This document shows, piece after piece, positions 5,591 to 13,494 of a DNA stretch of 14,388 bases. The stretch is taken from the NCBI GenBank assembly GCA_016782825.1, contig JADHXT010000042.1, positions 1-14,388 of the forward strand, in the 5' to 3' direction. Each line of letters begins with the position of its first letter. The first letter of the stretch is position 1. Under the pieces are notes generated by a model, which was given only the letters and a program-made list of their open reading frames with translations, did no database searches and had not been told where the DNA came from. The position numbers and the translations under genes were made by a program. Source of the stretch: Candidatus Brocadiia bacterium. GTDB taxonomy: Bacteria; Planctomycetota; PUPC01; DSUN01.

Positions 5591-8473
5591 TCAAGCGTCG
5601 GGGTTGCCGGGGGCGGGGGCGACGGTGGATTCCACGGCGGGGACGTCGAAGGCTTCCCGCACTTTGCGGATGAGACTGTCGCGATTGAAGGGCTTCTGGA
5701 GCACGGCGGCGGCGTTGATCGTGTTGCTGTAGCGTGCCAGCACATTGGCGGCGTAGGCCGACATGTAGAGCACCTTGATGTCGGGCTGGAGGTCGGCGAG
5801 GCGGCCCGCAAGCTCGAAACCGTTCATCATGGGCATGACGATGTCGGTGAGCAGCAGGTGGATGGGCTCGGGCCGCTGCTGGCACAGGAGCAGAGCATCG
5901 CCGGGGCTGCCGGCCTGGAGCACGGCGTATCCCTGGTCGAGCAGGATGGCCGCGGCCAGCTCGCGGACGGGCGTCTCGTCCTCGACGATCAGCACGGTCT
6001 CGGAGCCTCGGAGGGCTTCGCCAGCGATGGGGGGGCGGCTGATGAGCTTGGCAGCCGACGTGGTGGCGGGCAGGATGATGTGGAAGGTGGCGCCCTCGCC
6101 GGGCGCGCTGTCCACGGTGAGGTGCCCGCCGCTCTGCTTCACGATGCCATACACGGTGGACAGGCCGAGGCCCGTGCCGTCGCCGGGGGCCTTGGTGGTG
6201 AAGAACGGCTCGAAGATGTGCTCCTGGATTGTGGGGCTCATGCCCACACCGGTGTCCGCGACGGCGAGCTGCACGTAGCGCCCTTTTGACAGGTTGGGAT
6301 GGCGGTTGTGGGGTGCGTCGCCGACGACCAGGTTGCAGGTGCTGATCGTGATCTTACCGCCGTCGGGCAGGGCATCGCGCGCATTGACGACCAGGTTCAT
6401 CACGGCCATTTCCACCTGGCCCTGGTCGGCCTTGACGGTGGCCAGAGAGTCGTCGAGCACGCTGGCAAGCTCGACATCCTCACCGATCAGGTGGCGCAGC
6501 ATCTGCTGCATGTCGGCGACGGTGGCGTTGAGGTCGAGGATCGTGGGCTGAAGCACCTGGCTGCGGCTGAAGGCCATGAGCTGCCGCACGAGGGAGGTGC
6601 CGCGTTCGCCGGCCTTGAGGATTTCGTTGAGATACTCGTGGGTGCGGGGGTCGTCGGGCAGCCGCTCGGCGAGCAGTTCGGAGCAGCAGATGATCGCGGT
6701 GAGGAGGTTGTTGAAGTCGTGCGCCACTCCGCCGGCCAGGCGGCCGATGGCCTCGAGCTTGTGCAACTGGGCGAGCTGGGCCTCGCGCTCGTCGAGCTTG
6801 GCCTGGGTCTCCCGCCGGGCGGTCACGTCGATGCCGGTGGACACCACGTACTCCACGTGGCCTTCCGAATCGAGCAGGCAGGTGCTCGACCAGGAGATGG
6901 AGCACTGGCGGCCGTCCTGGGTGAGCCAGTAGCTCTCGTGAGGCTTGGGGAAGCGTCCTGCCAGGAGGTCGGCGAAGACGGCACGGACGGCATCGCGCTC
7001 CTCGGGGATGATGAACACGTCCCAGAAGGGCCTTCCGTGGAGTTCCTCGAGCGTGTAGAGCGTGGTCTCCTCGCACGCATCGTTGAAGCGGACGACGCAG
7101 CCCTCGGTGTCGAACACCACGATGAGGGCGCGCGCGGTGTTCAGAATGGCGGCGGCGAGGTCGCGTTCCTTGCGGAGGGCGAGCTCCACGCGAGTGCGCG
7201 CGCTCACGTTGCGTATCATGGCGATGCGCGCGCGCGTGCCACCAAACTCCACGGTGGCGGCGCTGATCTCGCACGGAACCGTGTGGCCATGTCGGCTGAC
7301 GAGCAGAGCGGGGTGGTTGCGCGTGCTTTCGGGCTGCGAGCCGCCTTCATCCAGCACGCTCAGGATGGCATCGCTCCCGCCATCGGGCACGAGGCCGCGG
7401 ACAGACAGGCCAGCCTTCACGTCGTCGGGGCCGTAGCCGAACAGCTCGTCGAACGCCGGGCTGGCCAAGCGGATGTGGCCCTTCTGCACCACGATGATCG
7501 GGTCGGGGCAGAGGTCGATCAGGCGGCGATACTGATCGCGGTTGGCGCGCACTTCCTCGGAGGCACAGGCGGCACGCAGGAGCTGGACGCCAAACGACAC
7601 CAGGATACGCCCCAACTCGAGGTCGGATGGCGTGAAGGGGGGCGTGGACTTGTTGTGAAGAGAGAGGACGCCCATCAGATCGCCGTCGTCACCGAGCAGG
7701 GGGAAGGCGATGAACGAGCCGTCCTGGTAGCCCGTCCACCCGCTGGTCGAGGGGCTTGAATCGGAGGAGATGTCCTCGAAGAGGACGGGATGGCGCAGGC
7801 GGACCAGGTGCCCGAACACGCTGCTGGCGGGTGGCGGGAACGGCACGGTGGCCGGGGCGTGGCCGGGGTCGAGTGAGTGGGCCAGACGGAGGGAGCCGTT
7901 GGTGCGCAGGAAGAGGCTGCCGCCCTGGGCCGACATGCTGTCGGCAAACTCCTCGAGGAGGGTCTCGCCGACCTCCGCGAGGTCGGTACAGGACGCAAGG
8001 TGGGTGGTGCAGTCGGCCACCCGCTTCAGGCGGTCCTGCACGGCTTGAATCTCGCGCTCGCGGGAGTGCAGGGCGTCTTCGGCGGTCTGGCGTTCGAGCT
8101 GGTGTCGCCGCCGCTCGAAGGCGCTGTCGATGACCCGCTGCACCTCCACGTGGTGGAGGGGCCGCTCCACGTAGTCGTGCACGCCCAGCTCGAGCGCCCG
8201 CAGAGCCGCCACACGCTGGGCATGGTGCACGATCACCACGCACATCGAGCCCGGCGATGCCGTTTCCAGATCGTCCAGGATGTCGGTGGCCGAACCGTCG
8301 GGCAACTGAAGCGTGGCGAGGAGAACAGGTGGGGCGTGCTCGAAGGCCAGATCGCGGGCCTCGGCATAGGTCGAGGCGCACAGCACGTCGTAGCCGGCGT
8401 AGGCGAGGATCAGCTCGATCTGTTCCCGAAAGGCCGGGTCGTCGTCGACGACGAGAACGAGCCGGTCACGCAT
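5591..8473 (-). CDS. Hybrid sensor histidine kinase (REC-GAF-PAS-PAS-HisKA-HATPase-REC)
   Basis: The 960-residue cytoplasmic protein has no membrane segment. An N-terminal receiver-like domain (about 4-120) keeps the acidic triplet Asp10-12 but has Thr54 where the phospho-acceptor Asp belongs, His83 at the switch Thr/Ser position and Arg104 where Lys belongs. A helical linker is followed by a GAF domain (about 155-302), two PAS domains (about 311-430 and 435-553) and a HisKA domain with phospho-accepting His585 in HDFNNLL. The HATPase domain has the N box (MNLVVNARDAL), ADTGVGM, EPFFTTK and GTGLGL. The C-terminal receiver (about 825-945) is intact, with VEDE, Asp877 in TDIVMP, MSA and QKPF. 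It should autophosphorylate on His585 and pass phosphate to Asp877; no partner regulator with a DNA-binding output is visible nearby. The ATG at 8473 is chosen because the receiver fold begins there with MRDRLVLVVDDD and GGAG lies ten bases upstream. A TTG-initiated extension to 8644 looks non-native. Confidence 0.9.
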   Translation of the reverse strand: MRDRLVLVVDDDPAFREQIELILAYAGYDVLCASTYAEARDLAFEHAPPVLLATLQLPDGSATDILDDLETASPGSMCVVIVHHAQRVAALRALELGVHDYVERPLHHVEVQRVIDSAFERRRHQLERQTAEDALHSREREIQAVQDRLKRVADCTTHLASCTDLAEVGETLLEEFADSMSAQGGSLFLRTNGSLRLAHSLDPGHAPATVPFPPPASSVFGHLVRLRHPVLFEDISSDSSPSTSGWTGYQDGSFIAFPLLGDDGDLMGVLSLHNKSTPPFTPSDLELGRILVSFGVQLLRAACASEEVRANRDQYRRLIDLCPDPIIVVQKGHIRLASPAFDELFGYGPDDVKAGLSVRGLVPDGGSDAILSVLDEGGSQPESTRNHPALLVSRHGHTVPCEISAATVEFGGTRARIAMIRNVSARTRVELALRKERDLAAAILNTARALIVVFDTEGCVVRFNDACEETTLYTLEELHGRPFWDVFIIPEERDAVRAVFADLLAGRFPKPHESYWLTQDGRQCSISWSSTCLLDSEGHVEYVVSTGIDVTARRETQAKLDEREAQLAQLHKLEAIGRLAGGVAHDFNNLLTAIICCSELLAERLPDDPRTHEYLNEILKAGERGTSLVRQLMAFSRSQVLQPTILDLNATVADMQQMLRHLIGEDVELASVLDDSLATVKADQGQVEMAVMNLVVNARDALPDGGKITISTCNLVVGDAPHNRHPNLSKGRYVQLAVADTGVGMSPTIQEHIFEPFFTTKAPGDGTGLGLSTVYGIVKQSGGHLTVDSAPGEGATFHIILPATTSAAKLISRPPIAGEALRGSETVLIVEDETPVRELAAAILLDQGYAVLQAGSPGDALLLCQQRPEPIHLLLTDIVMPMMNGFELAGRLADLQPDIKVLYMSAYAANVLARYSNTINAAAVLQKPFNRDSLIRKVREAFDVPAVESTVAPAPGNPDA

Positions 8474-8630
8474 CCGCGGCAGACTCCGAAGGACCAACAC
8501 GTGGGGGCACCACAAGCCCTGGCACATCTGTCCGCACACCCTCACGAGCCTGCGGAGCTGGAGAGGGCAGGTTCCCCCCGAGTTACGGGCAGCGATGCCG
8601 TATGGGTAGCGCGCAACGCCACACAGTACA

Positions 8631-8640
8631 CTACATGTAG
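8631..8640. promoter_or_regulatory. Palindrome CTACATGTAG, possible operator
   Basis: This perfect 10-bp palindrome lies about 6-15 bases downstream of the predicted start of the histidine kinase transcript, where a repressor could block transcription. It has no matching second copy in the intergenic region, and no regulator is known. Confidence 0.25.
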
Positions 8641-8652
8641 ACAATCATGCAT

Positions 8653-8681
8653 ATTCTTGCAGGATTGAGCACAGATGTCAA
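8653..8681 (-). promoter_or_regulatory. Sigma70-like promoter of the histidine kinase
   Basis: On the minus strand TTGACA (8676-8681) is followed after exactly 17 bp by AAGAAT (8653-8658, four of six to TATAAT). The predicted start near 8646 gives a leader of about 170 bases before the ATG at 8473. The perfect -35 and conserved spacing support it; the -10 is weaker. Confidence 0.5.
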
Positions 8682-8779
8682 GAGCGAAGTTGCGGCTGCG
8701 GAAGTATTTGTGGAGAAAAGAGTTCTGTCCAGGAAGCGGCTCTGCGGCGAACGCGGCGCGGGATGGGCCGCGCAGCACA

Positions 8780-8808
8780 TTGCGTGGCTGCCGCGGTCCG
8801 GATAGAAT
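8780..8808 (+). promoter_or_regulatory. Sigma70-like promoter of the acetyltransferase-radical SAM-cupin cluster
   Basis: TTGCGT (8780-8785) and TAGAAT (8803-8808) are exactly 17 bp apart. The predicted start near 8815 leaves a leader of about 38 bases to the GTG at 8853. The -35 resembles TTGCGC upstream of the TPR gene. Confidence 0.6.
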
Positions 8809-8852
8809 AGGCATCCAGAGGGGAGGCGTTCGGCAAACAGTAGGGGACTCGC

Positions 8853-9353
8853 GTGTCCGTGCGGAAGGCACATGTCAATGATGCGCCGGCCATTCATCGT
8901 CTGGTGAACCACTACGCGCGCCAAGAGGTGATGCTCCCGCTGTCGCTGGGCGATGTGTACGACCGCCTGCGCGACTTCTTCGTCTACGAGGCCGATGGCG
9001 AGATGCTGGCGTGTGGCGCGCTGCACGTCGTGTGGGAGGATCTGGCCGAAGTGCGCTCGCTCGCGGTGAGCGAGGATGCACGGCGGCGAGGCATCGGCCG
9101 CGAGCTGTTCCACGCCTGCATCGCCGAAGCACCGTCGCTGGGCGTGCGGCGCGTGTTCGTGCTCACCTTCGTGCCGGAATTCTTCGCGGGACTGGGCATG
9201 GCCCCCGTGGACAAAGAGGCCCTACCGCACAAGGTGTGGGCGGACTGCGTGCGGTGCCCGCGGTTCCCTCACTGCGACGAGGTGGCCTTCATCGCACAGG
9301 TGGCGGCCGATGGCACCCTCGCGACGCCCGACGGTGGGAGGCCGGAAGCGTGA
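8853..9353 (+). CDS. GNAT N-acetyltransferase, short ArgA-like type
   Basis: The 166-residue product is a single GNAT domain. The acetyl-CoA pyrophosphate loop is seen as ARRRGIG (about 76-82) after the beta strand EVRSLAVSED. Other features match the stand-alone COG1246 group related to N-acetylglutamate synthase: an N-terminal RKAHVNDAPAIHRLVN, GALHVVWEDLAE, FVPEFFAGLGM, and a C-terminal HKVWADC-x2-C-x5-C block with Cys132, 135 and 141. These short enzymes transfer acetyl groups to amino groups, in some cases glutamate for arginine synthesis; the substrate here is not shown. The GTG start has AGGGGA at 8842-8847, five bases upstream. It is the first gene of a likely three-gene operon, and its TGA overlaps the GTG of the radical SAM gene, which suggests coupled translation. 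No arginine genes are adjacent. Confidence 0.85.
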   Translation: MSVRKAHVNDAPAIHRLVNHYARQEVMLPLSLGDVYDRLRDFFVYEADGEMLACGALHVVWEDLAEVRSLAVSEDARRRGIGRELFHACIAEAPSLGVRRVFVLTFVPEFFAGLGMAPVDKEALPHKVWADCVRCPRFPHCDEVAFIAQVAADGTLATPDGGRPEA

Positions 9354-10291
9354 ACCACGTGTTTGGCCCGGTGCCCTCGCGCCGGCTGGGCAATTCGCTG
9401 GGCGTGGACCTGGTGCCGTTCAAGACGTGCAGCTTCGACTGTGTCTACTGTCAGCTTGGACGCACGAGCCACCAGACCGCCGAGCGCCAGAGCTTCGTGT
9501 CGCCCGAAGCCGTGGTGGCCGAAGTGCGCGACACGATCGCCCGTGGCGTGGCCATCGACTACATCACCTTCTCCGGCTCCGGCGAGCCGACACTGAGCCT
9601 CGACATCGGCCCGATCATGCGGGCCATCCAGGGGTTCGCAGACATCCCGGTGGCCGTGCTGACGAACAGCTCGCTGCTGGGACGCGACGAGGTGCGGCTC
9701 GAGCTGGCCCCGGCCGACCTCGTGGTGCCCTCGTTCGATGCCGGCACGCAGCAGGCATTCGAGCGGATGAACCGCCCGCTCGGGATGAGCGTGGGCGACC
9801 TGGCCTCGGGGATCGTGGCCTTCACGCGCGGCTTCGGCGGCCAGGTGTGGCTCGAGGTGATGATCGTGCGAGGCGTCAACGACACCGTGGCCGAAGCCGA
9901 GGCGATCGTGGCGGCCCTCGACGGGGGCCGCTTCCACAGGGTGCAGCTCAACACCGTGGTGCGCGCTCCTGCGGATGCGGACGCCGGGCCTGCCGGCGCG
10001 GCCCGACTGGCCGAGCTGGCCGCGGTGCTCGAGCAGCTTGCGCCGGTAGATGTCATCGGCGCCTATGAGGGGGGCAGCGAAACACACGACGAGTGGACCC
10101 AGGCCGCGCGCGACGACATCATGGGCGCGCTGGCACGTCGCCCATGTGGCGTGGGCGAGCTGGCGGCCAGCCTCGGGCTGCGCGCCGCGGTGGTCGGCAA
10201 GTATGTGGAAGCTCTGGAACGCGACGGCCGCATCGAGCGCATCGTCGTCGGGGGTGCCCCGCAGTTCCGAGTGCCCCACGCCGAGGGCTGA
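9350..10291 (+). CDS. Radical SAM protein (COG0731-like) with C-terminal winged-helix-like region
   Basis: The 313-residue product begins MNHVFGPVPSRRLGNSLGVD, the signature opening of COG0731-like radical SAM Fe-S proteins. The cluster-binding Cys27-x3-Cys31-x2-Cys34 (CSFDCVYC) and the SAM-binding FSGSGEPTL strand (about 74-82) are intact. The SAM barrel covers about 18-235. Residues about 250-310 form a helix-turn-helix/winged-helix-like unit (GVGELAASLGL...VGKYVEALERDGRIERI). The GTG at 9350 overlaps the acetyltransferase stop by four bases and has GGGAGG about eight bases upstream; a longer upstream frame is only read-through of the acetyltransferase region. Archaeal relatives include the wyosine enzyme TYW1, but bacterial members are largely uncharacterised, so the reaction is unknown. 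The winged-helix end may bind nucleic acid or a protein. Confidence 0.85.
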   Translation: MNHVFGPVPSRRLGNSLGVDLVPFKTCSFDCVYCQLGRTSHQTAERQSFVSPEAVVAEVRDTIARGVAIDYITFSGSGEPTLSLDIGPIMRAIQGFADIPVAVLTNSSLLGRDEVRLELAPADLVVPSFDAGTQQAFERMNRPLGMSVGDLASGIVAFTRGFGGQVWLEVMIVRGVNDTVAEAEAIVAALDGGRFHRVQLNTVVRAPADADAGPAGAARLAELAAVLEQLAPVDVIGAYEGGSETHDEWTQAARDDIMGALARRPCGVGELAASLGLRAAVVGKYVEALERDGRIERIVVGGAPQFRVPHAEG

Positions 10292-10316
10292 GAGAACCGA
10301 AGGAGAATCGGCGCCC

Positions 10317-10910
10317 ATGTCCAGCTATATGAGTCGCGACAAGGAGTGGCGCTTTGCCCGCATTGTGGCGGAAGCGAATGGTTTTGGCCTGGAGGTGGAA
10401 CAGGTCAACAAGGACAAGCCGTGGGGCGGGTACGTGAAGTTCAGCCGCCAGTCGCTGCAAGGCTTCCGCGAAGCCTACTGGCACGGGTTCCTGAGCGACC
10501 ATTGGCGGGAGCAGCTCGACCAATGCTTCGCCGACGCTGAGAAACAGGGCGACGGCGCATCACTGGATGCCAAGCTGTTGCTGGTGTCGCCGGGCGAGCG
10601 GTTGTCCCTGCAAAGTCACGAGCGGCGCTCCGAGCTGTGGCGTGTGCTCGAGGGGCCGGTCATCTTCGTCATGGGCAGCAGTGCGGAGAATCTATCCGAC
10701 CGAGAGGTGCGGGCCGGCGAGGTGATCAAGATCCCGTGCGGGGCGCTGCACCGCCTGGTGGCGCCCGCACCGAGCTGGGGCGTGGTGGCCGAGTTCTGGC
10801 ATCACGAAAACCCGTCCGCGCCGTCTGACGAGGATGATATCACGCGATACGACGACGACTACCAGGAGCGCTCCGGAAGCTGGGAGGGGCGCTGGGAGCG
10901 GCCCAAGTAG
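10317..10910 (+). CDS. Mannose-6-phosphate isomerase-like cupin
   Basis: The 197-residue single-domain cupin resembles the C-terminal isomerase domain of type II PMI/GMP enzymes. It has KPWGGYVKF near the start (34-42), cupin motif 1 GERLSLQSHERRSELWRVLEG and motif 2 PCGALHRL, then the family tail EDDITRYDDDY. Predicted metal ligands are His101, Glu106 and His145. The position usually held by the second His of HxH is Arg103, so the metal site may have three protein ligands. The role would be interconversion of mannose-6-phosphate and fructose-6-phosphate, or a related sugar phosphate reaction. AGGAG at 10301-10305 precedes the ATG by eleven bases; an internal ATG at 10329 is also possible. 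It starts 25 bp after the radical SAM gene on the same strand and is likely the last gene of that operon. It faces the glycoside hydrolase gene with only six bases between stops. Confidence 0.75.
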   Translation: MSSYMSRDKEWRFARIVAEANGFGLEVEQVNKDKPWGGYVKFSRQSLQGFREAYWHGFLSDHWREQLDQCFADAEKQGDGASLDAKLLLVSPGERLSLQSHERRSELWRVLEGPVIFVMGSSAENLSDREVRAGEVIKIPCGALHRLVAPAPSWGVVAEFWHHENPSAPSDEDDITRYDDDYQERSGSWEGRWERPK

Positions 10911-10916
10911 GGACGC

Positions 10917-13481
10917 TCAGCGCTGGGCAGACGTTCTACGCAGCGCACTCAGAAGCGCTGACCTTTCCGCGAGCGGGACTATCAGATAGAGCGGCTCGCC
11001 CCGCACGGCGATGGTGTGCCCAACCGCTCCGCGCGCCAAGGCTACGCGGTTTCCCATCAGATTGCGCACCACGAGGCTTGGCGGCAGGGCGTGGAGGCGC
11101 AGGTGGCGCACACGGCGGCCGCCGCGCCGCCACAGCACGGCGATGAAGCGCGCGTCGTCGTGCAGCAGATTGGCGAGTGCGGGACCCGGCAGCTCGAGCC
11201 ACCCCTCTCCGCGGGTGCCGTCCAGCAGGCTGGCGGCCACGGCGTACGCCACGCCCATCGGCCTGAGCGAGCCGTCGTACTCGAAGATGGTCATCGCACT
11301 GAGGCGCGGCAGCAGGCCGTCCTCGTACACGCACCAGTACTGGAAGTAGCGCTCGGCGCCGCCGGCGAGAGCGAGCACGAAAAGCTGGATGGCATGCTCG
11401 GCGGCCACGTCGCAGTCGAGCGGGCGGAGCCAGTTGGAGTAGCGGCTCACCAGCTTGTCGGGCAGGTGGCGGAAGAAGGAGCGCGAGGTAGGGCCGGTCT
11501 CGGTGTTCCAGATGGGGCGGCCGGTCGCTCGCCCGTGCGCGGCCCATCGCTGGACGAGGCGGTAGGCACTGGTGCGGAAGGCGCCGTAGCCGTGGTAGGA
11601 GAAGATGTCCGAGCCATCGAGGACGCCGGCGGCCATGGCCTTCTCGATCCACTCGTGTGTGGAGGGCGCCGCGCAGGGACCCACGATGCGGGCGGCGGGG
11701 TCGGCGGAGCGGGTGGCGCGAGCGGCCACTTTGGCCAGTGCGGCAAACTGTTCGGGCGTGCCGCGCCAGAAGCCGGTGTGGTACGGCTCGTTCCACACTT
11801 CCCAGTGATGGATGTCGCCCTTGTAGTGGCCGACGACGGCACGCACGTAGGCGGCGAACTCGTCGAGGCTGCGTGGCGGGCACTGATGCACGTCGTGTCC
11901 CTTCACGTCGGGGCCGGCCGAGCTGGCCCACTTCGGCACGCGAAGGAACTCGCCGAGGATGCACAGGCCGTGCTTGCGGGCGAGAGCCACCTTGTCGTCG
12001 TGCCACACCAGGCGGCCGCGCTCGGGTTCCACCGTGTTCCAGTGGGTGGTGCTCTCGCAGTCGTGGATGCGGGTCCACTTGATGCCCATGCGGTTGGCGA
12101 CGGCCAAGTGGAACTTGTCGAGCTTGAAGTGGCCGCCGACGGCCGAGCGTTCGGGCGGCACGTCGCTGACCTTCGGCAGCACGCAGAAGGAGAGGGCGCT
12201 CTGCACCGCGCCGCCGTGGCGTAGCTCGGCGAGGTACGCGCCGCACTTCGCGACGGAGGGGCGGATGACGGCGCGAGCGCGGGAGCCCGGCGGCACCGCG
12301 AGCTTGGCGTCGTTGCTGGCCGCGGGGCGTCGCCAGTAGTCGCTCGTCTCGCAGGTGAGGGACACGGTTTGTGCCGCGGGTGTGTCGTTGAAAGCCTCGA
12401 CGGCAAGGGCCACGGCGTCGCCCTGGCGGTGGATGTGGGCGAGCTTCGTGCACGAGAGGGCGACCTCGACCGGGCGACGGCAGCGGAAAGGCATCTTCCC
12501 ATCGCCGGGCTCCAGCCGCACGGCGTCCACCCACACGGTGGCCTTGCCTTGGGGGCGCACGTCGAAGAGGAAGTAGTAGGCGCCGTTGGAAGTGGAGGGC
12601 AGCGCGGCCGTGGTGTGGAAGACCTGCCACGCGTCGGTGGGCGTGGCCACGAGTCGGAGAAGCGGCTTGCTGGCCGTGGCGCGCACGGCGGGCCACAGCT
12701 CGGCCACGACGGTGGCCTTGCCCTTCGCACGAGCGGTGAGCGCCAGGGTGAAAGGCTTGCCTCTGCCGCCGAACTCGAGGAGCCGCGCGGCGAGCTGGTC
12801 GGCCTCGCCATCGAGGCTCCAGCGGAGGCTGCGGGTGCCGTGGAAGGGACGCTGGGTGTCGAAGACGGGCGCCACGTGGCGCGAGCGCCAGTCGCGGCTC
12901 AGGGGCAGCTCGAAGCTGGCGTTGGGCAACACGTTGCCGGCCGGGAGCGGGAGGTCGATGGGCACGTGCTCCGTCTCGACGACGGACACGTCGTCCACCC
13001 ACAACGTGGCGGCGCCGTCGGGGCGATACCAGAGGAACAGAGCCGCGTTGTCGTCGGTGCTGCTGCTGGTGCCCGTGAAGGTGTAGCGTTCCCAGTCTTC
13101 GCCGATCTCAAACTCGGTGCTGAGGTGCATGGTGTAGGGCTCAGGACAGTGGCGGAGCCCTGCGCTCACGGTGCCGGTGGGTCCGATGGCCCGCATCCAG
13201 AGCGAGAGGGTGTAGCGTTTGCCGCGCTGGACGGGCAGCGGGTGGTAGAACTGCACGGCGCCACTGTCGAAGCTCTTGCACTCGATCTTGAGCGACGCGG
13301 CACCCGCGTGGGGCTTGCCGGGGGAGGTGAAGACTTCGCTCTTCCCCCAGCAGTTCCTCACCCACCCTGGCGGCAAGCCGTGGACGAAGGGCTGCTCCAT
13401 GTTGCCGTGCGGCACCAACTCGGCCGCGTGGAGCACAAGGGGCGTGCAGGCGACGACGGCGAGCATCAGGAGGGAACGCAC
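10917..13481 (-). CDS. Secreted multi-module glycoside hydrolase, clan GH-A-like
   Basis: The 854-residue product starts with a signal peptide (VRSLLMLAVVACTPLVLHAA). Two CBM4/9-like beta-sandwich modules follow (about 22-185 and 190-335), each beginning with a GNMEQPF or NASFELP motif and ending in an xxWVDxVxxxE strand. An Ig-like segment (about 345-440) leads to a TIM-barrel catalytic domain (about 445-770) and a C-terminal beta domain. The catalytic pair fits a retaining clan GH-A enzyme: Glu565 in VWNEPYH as acid/base and Glu661 in IWNTETGPT as nucleophile. The closest recognised style is GH39 or GH5-like, but the family and substrate cannot be fixed by eye. The GTG at 13481 is chosen over an upstream ATG frame at 13553 because the signal peptide begins there and AGGAG (13488-13492) lies six bases upstream. 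It is co-oriented with the sialidase-like gene, 13 bp after its stop, so the two likely form one operon. Confidence 0.85.
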   Translation of the reverse strand: MRSLLMLAVVACTPLVLHAAELVPHGNMEQPFVHGLPPGWVRNCWGKSEVFTSPGKPHAGAASLKIECKSFDSGAVQFYHPLPVQRGKRYTLSLWMRAIGPTGTVSAGLRHCPEPYTMHLSTEFEIGEDWERYTFTGTSSSTDDNAALFLWYRPDGAATLWVDDVSVVETEHVPIDLPLPAGNVLPNASFELPLSRDWRSRHVAPVFDTQRPFHGTRSLRWSLDGEADQLAARLLEFGGRGKPFTLALTARAKGKATVVAELWPAVRATASKPLLRLVATPTDAWQVFHTTAALPSTSNGAYYFLFDVRPQGKATVWVDAVRLEPGDGKMPFRCRRPVEVALSCTKLAHIHRQGDAVALAVEAFNDTPAAQTVSLTCETSDYWRRPAASNDAKLAVPPGSRARAVIRPSVAKCGAYLAELRHGGAVQSALSFCVLPKVSDVPPERSAVGGHFKLDKFHLAVANRMGIKWTRIHDCESTTHWNTVEPERGRLVWHDDKVALARKHGLCILGEFLRVPKWASSAGPDVKGHDVHQCPPRSLDEFAAYVRAVVGHYKGDIHHWEVWNEPYHTGFWRGTPEQFAALAKVAARATRSADPAARIVGPCAAPSTHEWIEKAMAAGVLDGSDIFSYHGYGAFRTSAYRLVQRWAAHGRATGRPIWNTETGPTSRSFFRHLPDKLVSRYSNWLRPLDCDVAAEHAIQLFVLALAGGAERYFQYWCVYEDGLLPRLSAMTIFEYDGSLRPMGVAYAVAASLLDGTRGEGWLELPGPALANLLHDDARFIAVLWRRGGRRVRHLRLHALPPSLVVRNLMGNRVALARGAVGHTIAVRGEPLYLIVPLAERSALLSALRRTSAQR

Positions 13482-13487
13482 GGCAGG

Positions 13488-13492
13488 CTCCT
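13488..13492 (-). promoter_or_regulatory. Ribosome binding site of the glycoside hydrolase
   Basis: AGGAG on the minus strand sits six bases before the GTG at 13481 and directly after the TAG of the upstream gene. It fixes the start at the signal peptide. Confidence 0.7.
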
Positions 13493-13494
13493 GG

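Larger units (their letters stand above)
8474..8852. other. Divergent intergenic region
   Basis: This stretch of about 380 bp separates the histidine kinase (minus) from the acetyltransferase cluster (plus). It is visibly richer in A and T around 8640-8730 than the flanking genes. It holds one promoter-like element for each direction, a long leader (about 170 bases) for the histidine kinase, and a 10-bp palindrome near that gene's predicted transcript start. A GCGCGG/CCGCGC inverted repeat with a six-base loop (8756-8773) sits just upstream of the plus-strand promoter. No convincing small gene or terminator was seen. Confidence 0.6.

Noticed and set aside
6299..7759. A 486-codon open frame on the plus strand, antisense to the histidine kinase
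   Set aside because: It has no domain and lies opposite intact PAS, HisKA and HATPase motifs; it is a codon-bias shadow.
8756..8773. GCGCGG-loop-CCGCGC inverted repeat upstream of the acetyltransferase promoter
   Set aside because: A six-base stem without a T-run in GC-rich DNA is too weak to call as a terminator or operator.
8542..8871. A 109-codon minus-strand frame in the divergent intergenic region
   Set aside because: It overlaps both promoters, has no ribosome binding site of note and no recognisable protein features.
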